DNA of 64,000 nucleotides, taken from NCBI GenBank assembly GCA_021324395.1, contig JAJPJG010000050.1:21816-85815 (forward strand). The letters run 5' to 3'. Origin of the DNA: Spartobacteria bacterium. GTDB taxonomy: Bacteria > Verrucomicrobiota > Verrucomicrobiia > Chthoniobacterales > Chthoniobacteraceae. The position numbers were made by a program, and so were the translations under genes. The notes beneath the pieces were generated by a model. That model ran no database searches and was not told where the DNA came from. It saw only the letters and a list, made by a program, of their open reading frames with translations. Shown here piece by piece: positions 28,001-33,800 of this stretch. How positions within the stretch are numbered: the first letter of the stretch is position 1; the number at the start of each line of letters is the position of its first letter.

Positions 28001-30793
28001 GGCAATGACACGATCATCGGCGGTGGTGGACCTGACCGGCTCTTCGGCAATGATGGAAATGACACGATCACCGGCGGCCCCGGCAGCGACCAGATGTTTG
28101 GCGGTGACGGCTCGGATACCTTTAATTGGAATTCGGGTGACGGCTCGGATCTGATTGAGGGCGAAGCCGGCAATAATCTGCTGGTGTTTAACGGATCGTC
28201 GGTTGCCGAGAATTTTGTGCTGACGGCAAACGGCACGCGCATTTCGCTGGCGAGCGATGTCGGTCCCGTGAACATGAATATAGCAGGTGTTCAGCAAATC
28301 GACTTGCACACGGGTAATGGCGCGGATTCGGTTACAGCCAACGACCTTTCAACAACGGATATTCGAGTGCTAAACATCGCTTTAGGCGCTTCCCAGACTG
28401 ACGCGGTGACGGTTTTCGGCCGCACCACGGCGGACAGCCTGCAGGTTACTTCCCCTGCGGCAAAGACGCTGAATGTCGCCGGCCTGAATTACGACGTGAA
28501 CGTTACGAATGTCGCAAGCACCGGCTCGTTCACATTAAACGGCAATAACGGCGACGATAATTTGCAGGCCGCGATCGGCGTTGAGAGCGTGGTGAAACTC
28601 ACGCTCGATGGCGGCGCGGGGAATGACTTCGTCTCTGGCGGCGGCACGCTTTTGGGTGGTGACGGCAATGACAAACTCGTTGCGGTCGCAGGCAATGTCG
28701 TGCTCGATGGCGGGAACGGTGACGATATCCTGGTTGCGGGTCCAGGCGACGACACGCTCAAAGGTGGCGCGGGCAATGACACACTAATCGGTGGGCCGGG
28801 CGCGGACACGTTTGATGGCGGAACGGGCTATGACATCATTCCGCTTACTGCGACTTCGGCGAATGACACGGTCGACTTGACGCAACCGAATGCAGGTCAC
28901 GTTGTTTACACATTGAACGGCACTGCCAAGACATTGCCGATTGCGAATATCGAGGAAATCCATCTCGATGCGGGTGCAGGCGACGACTCAATCAAAGTGA
29001 CGCAAAGTGATTCGCTTGTCGCGAATGCCGGGGCGAGCGTGCGGTTCAGCATCAACGGCGGTGATGCGACAGTCGGCAATCGTCTCGCGGTTGTGGACGA
29101 TGGCCTCGGCGATACGATGATTTATCGTCAGGCGCAGGATCAAACTGCCGGATCGATCAGCGTCGGTCCGCTCGGCACCGTTTATTTCAGCAACATCGAG
29201 TTTGTGCAGCCGATCAGCGGCGGCACGGACGGTGACGGCAAGCTGCTTGTGTTCAAACACGATTCGCTCGAGTCCGATAACAGCATTTTAACAGCGGCGC
29301 ATCTCGGCGCGGGCACTTCGCTGAATGCGGATCCGAACATCGATCCCGGCGCTGATGTGGGACTCGGTTTGCCGGCGGATCAGGATTTTTACCGCGTCGA
29401 ATCAATCGCGAACGGCAAGCTCGATTTCCAACTTTTCTTCCAAAAACTCGGCACGCTGGCAAATGGTCGCGCCGGTCTGCCCGGCGACGGCGCGTTGCGC
29501 ATCGACGCTTTTGATTCGCACGGGAATTTTCTCGCATCGAGCACGGCGAGCGGCACAGGCGCGGATCTGCATTTCATGGCCGTCGCGGGGCAGGTGTTCT
29601 ATTTCAAAGTCAGCGGCGCAACGGCTGACGCGATCAATAGTTACGACGTGACCGTGCTCGACACCGCGCTGCCGCCGTTTAGCGCCGGCGGGCCGGGCAA
29701 AAACGGCGCGGGCGATCCGGCGAGCTTCACGGCGTCGGTGAATTATCCGGTCGGCAAAGCGCCCCGCGCGGTTGTCGCGGGCGATTTGAACGGCGACGGA
29801 TTTGCCGACATGATCGTCGCGAACAGCGGCAAGAATACGATCAGCATCCGGCTCGGACGCGGCGATGGGACATTCGATGCGCCGACCACAATTTCGTCCG
29901 GCGGTATTTTCCCGAACTCACTCGCGCTCGCGGACGCGAATCAGGACGGGAATCTTGATCTTGTCGTTGCAAACAGAAATTCAAACAATGTGGTTGTGCG
30001 GCTCGGGGATGGCTTCGGCGATTTTGGAACGGCGAAGACATTCGGGTTGAGCGGCGGACAAGCGCCGATCTCGGTGAAAGTCGCCGATCTCAACGGCGAT
30101 TCGAAGCCGGACATCGTCACGGCGAACGCAAAGACGAATAACATCAGCGTGCTGCTCGGCAACGGCAACGGCACGTTCAGCGCGGCATCGAATTTCAAGA
30201 CCGGCGGCAAGAACCCGCGCGATATTGCGCTCGCGGATTTCAATCACGACAGCAACCTCGACATCGTCATTGCCAACGCGAAGAGCAATAACGTGAGCTT
30301 CATGCCCGGCGATGGAGCGGGACATTTCAAGGCGCCGACGCTTTTCGCCGTCGGCAAATCACCGGTTTCGCTCGCGGTCGGCGACTTCAACAGCGACGGC
30401 GACGCGGATGTGGTCGTGGCGAATGGCAGCAGTTCGTTCGAGAGCGTTTTGATCGGCAGCGGACTCGGCGGCTCGCTTGCATTTGAGCGGCAGGTTCAAG
30501 TGAAATATCCGCGCGAACTGAAGCCGCAGGGTGTGGCGGTCGGTGACTTCAATTTCGACGGTCACGACGACATCGTGCTCACGAATTTGCACAACCAGTC
30601 GATCAGCGTGCTGCTCGGCAACGATAACGGCACTTTCTCCAATCCCTTCAATTTCCACACCAGCGTCCATCGCGGACAACAGCCGTCGTCGATTGCCGTA
30701 GTCGATTTGAACAACGATGGGCTCGTCGATTTCCTGATTACAAATACCAATACAAACGATATCAGCGTGTTGCTGAGAAGCGTGACGATATGA
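19097..30793 (+). CDS. giant 3898-residue LE-x-RI-A repeat surface protein
   Basis: The N terminus is basic without a classic signal core, followed by LESRIAPAV (residues 43-51). Most of the chain is Asp/Asn/Gly/Thr-rich beta repeats of the form L-x-L-x-G-L-x-G-D-D-x-F-x-V. About residues 731-911 are a Gly/Leu-rich hydrophobic insert unlike the rest. RTX-like nonapeptides (GGTGNDTIIGGGGPDRLFGN and similar) sit near 2950-3030 and 3170-3250, suggesting calcium binding. A PPC-like beta domain follows (about 3393-3523), then FG-GAP/VCBS repeats (GDLNGDGFADMIVAN and similar, about 3550-3898). An adhesin or matrix role is inferred. ATG 19097 has GAAGGA eight bases upstream. No secretion genes flank it. 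Confidence 0.85.
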   Translation: MKLRALSRNRFFAQCQHWFFSQRREKRAGTAPVLPVFGTIEALESRIAPAVTAALNGTVLTLIGDGAGDTLTLHVNGSGNIEFKVGAGSFSDDLDTATGGTQQLAISAATKINISMDGGVDSVVLDNTAAGGFVGNANPGFLISVDGGGNSDSLTVITPSGTHALTLTPGVASDAGSIQVDSVQPISFSNLGASGSVNLQHSGGRADSLTFNGSGGNDTFNVASGAGAITLNAGISVTTAGVSDLTLNGLEGDDIFNLNASQPYNTIKLSGGGASTVDQAYLTGDASSSLNVAMGFNGISPTPTTITGGGFTSVTTGGIGSLTVNNGAGDIKVSAGANNDSFSITPINSTWTHIQADNRDPLDLFTVNSGTLTVDTGAGNDTVSVYASSASETIGVSDTNVAISGVKTVNFTNNESVVVYGLAGADTFNVTPSATVQISVDGGDPIGSSPGDSVNVIAGSNAVKFNPGPLSDQGSLTVGSMQPVSFIHIEHPSITGSVGSSLTIAGTNGPDTVTIVGTGTHAFDAAVNDGPTIHYDGVAAFTIDTGNGSDSISITPYFGAGGWKETVTVLGGSPTTGSDELLVQGSSGQETVNYSPGSTATLQINGGAGGANTGTDISISGIEHFTYDGLLGNDQVTNTSPAGQNTETVMPGATTDAAKVITDQFLPIDLANLGSTGKVLLKDFAGAQSDILKYVGNFSQDNFSLDQLGNIFLNNQIPVQGVNVIQTTLDALTNQNVFKLLDGTNPFAGLSGLPGLNLLGNSNSIANLFTSAFGGQKIDLNGLSGLISGFGGGLGLGGIQLPSQLSQLLFNNGGGAFNTFDLSNIGYGDIFKSLNLLGNSNSGIGDILNIAGTVASDVFAFTPVGAALGVAGGLLQTFGAGGALGGLLGPVMNFSDIFGDLFLDGGGGTDITELDGTSGNDTFLLKGDTGADNDHLPSVSQNGEKAIKLKPGLTTNLAINGAAGNDTLTVDSTNGAFTKPVQFDGGADADSIVLQGGTASLSTYSVGPNIGSGTLSLAITGAGAGNESVSFTNVEPVLDTVAGPAVINATNANNAINYTQGSSAAKGLVTVDDQESYEFSNKTKLTINALSGDDVINLNNPNTPTGLNTNGIFVDGGDPTASDTVIVNGSSSQDTITFKPTAFDAATVTGAQPVLVTITTAEAVVINGLGGGDLLHVQTPAGVNVVTYTPGNTVDAASVQVDSLVPMSFKTIGSTGNVFIDDFSGTRVDTLIYNGTSADDTFTVGTTGGIDLNSHVPPAPTIKSQIHVSTPGVANLTLNGLDGNDTFNVTGAQPFANITLAGGLSTGVDTANLTGDGTAAFVTMGAAVVNITGGGLGTTGMILLGVEVGNLSDSAGNISIYGSTAQDSIHVTPTAANSAKITFDGFSTTLNTTNTGKLTIVENHTGDNDLLIFHGTGLNDTINVVRDPSDTTVQNVGLKLVHITTADVESLYIAAGGGDDTINVSGTGGPVLTVDGGLHSNGDTLNIFNTTAGSSTVTPGATGDAGVVSTPDGDIAFLAIEALAITATAGTDTLNVLGTNGNDSITLQDIGGKDTVWVNDRAPVSFSAFETLNLNANNGDDQISVTPTGLSNVLTAINVNTGLPTASDKVVINGTSGSDLFTVTGMTFDSAIVVFNAVPIAVSGTELLVIDGQQGGDTVNIVSPAGPDVVTLTPDIQPDAGTVNIAEGGTQALLPVRFQHVGSNGILVLSSNSNAPEDTLIYNGTAASDLFTVAATTGNIQLNQQTLVQTPGISDLVLNGLDGDDTFTVNAPSPYTTTLITGGDPSHTDIVNLNGDGNAATVNLGSPTATVVGGGLGIVSLTGDEILNLNALGGNITFKGTNGPDQFDITPTGANTATVFSVGFEPVVNTTNTGLLTVAEGNTNDGDVVTVHGTTQNDTIDITRGNDTTVLVTSPAGDLKLIHINPASETEALVVDGNLGDDNFNVSGSGGPALTVNGNLPLSKPAGDTLTVIGGTGANAFTVTPGDTSDSGSVQLNNDVTQFMGIENVVLDGGTGDGGGTASSATILGTSESDDFVVTIHGGDSADITQSDHVPITLISFFQDSTININSLEGDDKTSIVIATNNDSNFTTINVDGGQPTASDTLVVNGVPVHQDFLQIQPTGTGAGFITDNTAAFPTVFFTGTEHLVMVGQSSIEKDGLIENLGPSDNTLEIAPGATPDSGTITGFTNGTNDNFAFVPIAFSGFLGFLVTPGTVPHPGTHTLIVDGTGADDTFNFGSAAPFGPDYPAIIVNTGANAHVPIFYSASLTEVVLRGLDGNDVFNTNFTQANVTSPVHLRIEGGGSPGDLLNYTTAADANVILDLGAGTLVSTGANLIEFSGLATINEFSSGNTILQVRGSSGPDNLHFTPTGATAGTLISDELNLAYNFSGVGGAFTIDAKGGADTVTVNGTSAGDNISIVRGSITNVQVGSLKSVGIFTDAAEAIVVEAGLGNDTITVSGFDGPLTSGLHPALVVDGGGSFGDKLIVNVPTGTTTVTPGTSVDSGTISAPQNANVSFTTIESVTINGTDPNADELVVQGTQGSDTIAAANVGSGNQVFVNDRAPVTFTNFVTLSLDGRFGDDSFSITGAGLTSVKTINVNGGDPTASDSLIVNATSAADVIAFNPTSFDAGNVKITGLPTVNFTTTESVIINGLGGGDALTVTTPAGAQTITYTTGNTPDSGAAQIASLVAMSFKNLGANSSLTFADVSSKRVDAFIYNGTGGNDTFTFNNGVIALNGQLAPAMPGVADLTLNGLDGDETFNVVGSGPFNSLTLAGGDPSASDIANLTGDGTAVTVSIGGATSSVTGGGLGTVLLSGVEIANLADGAGAITIKGTTGADSFSFTPTGATTATIQANGVSPIVNTTNTGSLTVDPAGGADLITISSNAAANVIGITLGTTTTVVVDAQKTIGILSSHTEVLDVLAGDGNDTVTISGTGGSLLTVDAGTGDDSIDASHVTITGITILGGTGNDTIIGGGGPDRLFGNDGNDTITGGPGSDQMFGGDGSDTFNWNSGDGSDLIEGEAGNNLLVFNGSSVAENFVLTANGTRISLASDVGPVNMNIAGVQQIDLHTGNGADSVTANDLSTTDIRVLNIALGASQTDAVTVFGRTTADSLQVTSPAAKTLNVAGLNYDVNVTNVASTGSFTLNGNNGDDNLQAAIGVESVVKLTLDGGAGNDFVSGGGTLLGGDGNDKLVAVAGNVVLDGGNGDDILVAGPGDDTLKGGAGNDTLIGGPGADTFDGGTGYDIIPLTATSANDTVDLTQPNAGHVVYTLNGTAKTLPIANIEEIHLDAGAGDDSIKVTQSDSLVANAGASVRFSINGGDATVGNRLAVVDDGLGDTMIYRQAQDQTAGSISVGPLGTVYFSNIEFVQPISGGTDGDGKLLVFKHDSLESDNSILTAAHLGAGTSLNADPNIDPGADVGLGLPADQDFYRVESIANGKLDFQLFFQKLGTLANGRAGLPGDGALRIDAFDSHGNFLASSTASGTGADLHFMAVAGQVFYFKVSGATADAINSYDVTVLDTALPPFSAGGPGKNGAGDPASFTASVNYPVGKAPRAVVAGDLNGDGFADMIVANSGKNTISIRLGRGDGTFDAPTTISSGGIFPNSLALADANQDGNLDLVVANRNSNNVVVRLGDGFGDFGTAKTFGLSGGQAPISVKVADLNGDSKPDIVTANAKTNNISVLLGNGNGTFSAASNFKTGGKNPRDIALADFNHDSNLDIVIANAKSNNVSFMPGDGAGHFKAPTLFAVGKSPVSLAVGDFNSDGDADVVVANGSSSFESVLIGSGLGGSLAFERQVQVKYPRELKPQGVAVGDFNFDGHDDIVLTNLHNQSISVLLGNDNGTFSNPFNFHTSVHRGQQPSSIAVVDLNNDGLVDFLITNTNTNDISVLLRSVTI

Positions 30794-30798
30794 ACCGA

Positions 30799-30846
30799 TT
30801 TTTTTTCCCGTCGAAAAAAACAAACCGATCCGCCCGGATCAAAAAA
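30799..30846. other. hairpins between the two giant genes
   Basis: The 72-bp gap holds an AT hairpin (TTTTTTTC, five-base loop, GAAAAAAA, 30800-30820) and a small GC hairpin (GATCC-GCCC-GGATC, 30827-30840) followed by seven A residues. Neither is a textbook terminator on the plus strand. They may attenuate read-through or stabilise an mRNA end between the two genes. Confidence 0.3.
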
Positions 30847-30865
30847 ACCCAAGTGAGGCACTAAC

Positions 30866-33800
30866 ATGAAACGCTCGAAAAACTACAACTGGAAACGGTT
30901 TCTGCGCAGCAGAATCCACGATTTACAACTCAACGTGCGAAGTCGAAAACGCGCGCGAGCGTCATTCGAGCCGAGACAGTCGTTCTTTTGCGAACGGCTG
31001 GAGTCCCGCATTGTTTATGCCGCGGTGTTGAGCGGAAATGTGCTGCACATCACTGGCGATGACAGCGGTCCGTTTAATGACCAAATCACAATCAGCCTAA
31101 AAGCGGGCGATCCTTCGAACATTCACATCCAGCAAAATCTTGCGCCGGCGCAGGATTTTCTTGTCGCGAGTGTGAATCAAATCGTTGTTGACGGGTTGGC
31201 GGGCGACGACTCTCTGACAATCGATTTGACGAATGGAAATCCGTTGCAAGCAGGCGGTCTTAATTTCGACGGCGGAACCGGGCGCAACGTGTTAGTGCTG
31301 ACGAACGGTTCGGAGTCCAAAGACGTGCACTCGCTTGGGCCGAATCCGGGACAAGGAGCGATCGACCTCACGCTCACGGGCACGGGAGCTGGCAGTTCAT
31401 TCGTTCACTACCAGAACCTCGCGCCGGTGAATGATTATCTCGCCGGCCCGCTGGTTGTGAACGGCTCGGCGGCGTCGAATGCGATCAACTATACCGTTGG
31501 CCGCAACGACGCAGATACGGCCGATCAATCCGATCGCGGTCGTGTCACGGTGGATAATTTCGAGCCGATCCAGTTCTCGAATAAGACCACGCTGACGGTC
31601 AGCGGGCTCGGCGGCGACGACGTGATTAACTTGAATAATCCGAACACGCCGAACGATCTGACTGATATTTTCGTCAATGGCAACGATCCGACAGCGAGCG
31701 ACGTGCTGATTGTCAATGGCACTACGGCGCTTGATTCGATTCATGTCTCGCTGACCGGATCCGACACCGCGGATATTACCGGCGCCGGTCCCGTTGCGAT
31801 CCATGCTGCTACCATCGAGCAGTTGAAAGTGAACGGGCAGGGGAATGGCGACGCACTTACAATTTCGACACCGGGATTCGACGACATTGTTTATACGCCC
31901 GGCGCGAATGTCGATGCAGGCAGTCTCACTGTGCAAAATGCCTCCCTTGGGCAAGTGCTCCCGGTGAGCTTCTCAAATCTCGGCAATGCCGGGACATTGG
32001 CGATTTCATCGTTGTTCTCCGTGCTCGAGGTGAACGGCACATCGCACAGCGACGTATTTACCGTGGACGGTGGAACGAGCACCGTGCAGGTGCTTAGCAA
32101 CGGAGTGATTCCTGTGCCTGTGACACTGCCTATCACCACAAGTGGCGTGTTTGCTCTTACGTTGCACGGCCTGGATGGAAACGACTCGTTCCAACTGCAC
32201 GGCACATTACCTTACCTCCAAACAACGATCGATGGCGGTGATCCATCTGCTTCGGATAGTGTCACCCTTTATGGCACGAGCAGCGCCGATGCGATCGGTG
32301 TCGCACTTGATGCCGCGGGCGATACGGTGACCGGTTTCGGTGGAACCGTCACGCTGCTTGGCGTCGAAAATCTCGCGATCAAAACCGCGCAAAGTGATGA
32401 CAGTGTCAGCGTCACGAATTTCGGCGCTGCATCGGATTTGCATCACATAGCGATCGACACCGGCGGCGATTCCGACACGCTTGCTGTGTCGACGACGAAA
32501 CTCGCCGACAACATTACTTACACGCCGACTGCGTCGGATGGTGGATTACTCACGGCAAACGGCGTCGGGCCGGATCTGACATTCACCGGACTCGGCAGCA
32601 CCTTTACGCTCGATCCGCTCGGCGGCGGCGACACGCTGACCGTGCTCGGCACGACTGCAAACGACAGCATTAGTATCCTACTCGATGCAACAGTATCGGT
32701 GCAGGTGAATGCGCTAAAGACGATTCAGGTCACCACACCGGCAAATCTCGATAGCCTCATCGTTTCAGCCGGAGCGGGGGCGGACGCAATTTCCGTGAGC
32801 GGCGCGGGCGCCTTGAATTCGCTGCTGGTGAATGGACAGGACAACAACGACAGTTTAACTGTTGATTTCTCAAGTGGAAATCCGATTCCGACCTCCGGAA
32901 TCACCTTCGATGGCGGCCTCGGAAACGATTCGCTGACGCTCTCCGGCGGAAGCGAAACCGCGGAGACTTATTCGCCCGGATTGATTCCCGGTGCTGGAAC
33001 CATCGCGATCACGTCGAGTGCGAAAGCTGGCATCATTCATTTTGCAAACATCGAGCCGTTGATCGACACAGTGAGCGGTCCGCTGACGGTGAATGGAACC
33101 GACGCGAATAATGCGATCAATCTCAAAGCCGGCTCGTCGCTCGCGCAAAACAGCGGCGTTGTCTCCGTCGATAATTACGAGTCGATTGAGTTTACCAACA
33201 AAACGTCTCTAACGATCAGCGCTGGAGCGGGGGATGACGTGATCAACTTGAATGATGCGACGACGCCGGTTGGGTTGACGGACATTTTTGTTGATGGAGG
33301 TGACGCCACTGCAAGCGACAAACTCATTGTAAATAACCTGAACGCCTCCAATCCGGCGACGTTCACGCCGACCGCGGCCGACGCAGGAGACATTACTTTT
33401 AGTGCACAGCCGAACGTCCATTTCACCACGGTCGAAGCAGTCACGATCAACGGTCACGGCAACAATAACAACTTGACGGTATTTGGCACCGCAGGCAACG
33501 ACACGTTCAATTACACTCCCGGTTCGACAACCGACTCCGGTTTTGTGCAGGTGAACGCGCTTGTGCCCCTGACGTTTATCAACTTGGGAACCACTGCCAG
33601 TGTGCTTTTGGATGGCAACGGCAGCGACGATACACTCGTGTTTAACGGCAGTTCACTCGACGATAATGTGACTGTGGCGGCAACCAGCGGCGCGATTAGC
33701 CTCACGAATGCGATCGGCGCATATCTGCCGGTCACGACGCGTGGAATTACTGCGTTGAAACTGAATGGCCTCGATGGCGATGACAATTTCGACATTTCGT

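Noticed and set aside
979..30793. HlyD/ABC pair as the type I exporter of the RTX-bearing giant protein
   Set aside because: The ATPase is of the YbhF/CcmA type and not an HlyB/PrtD exporter with fused membrane domain, the genes are 16 kb apart, and the RTX repeats are not C-terminal.
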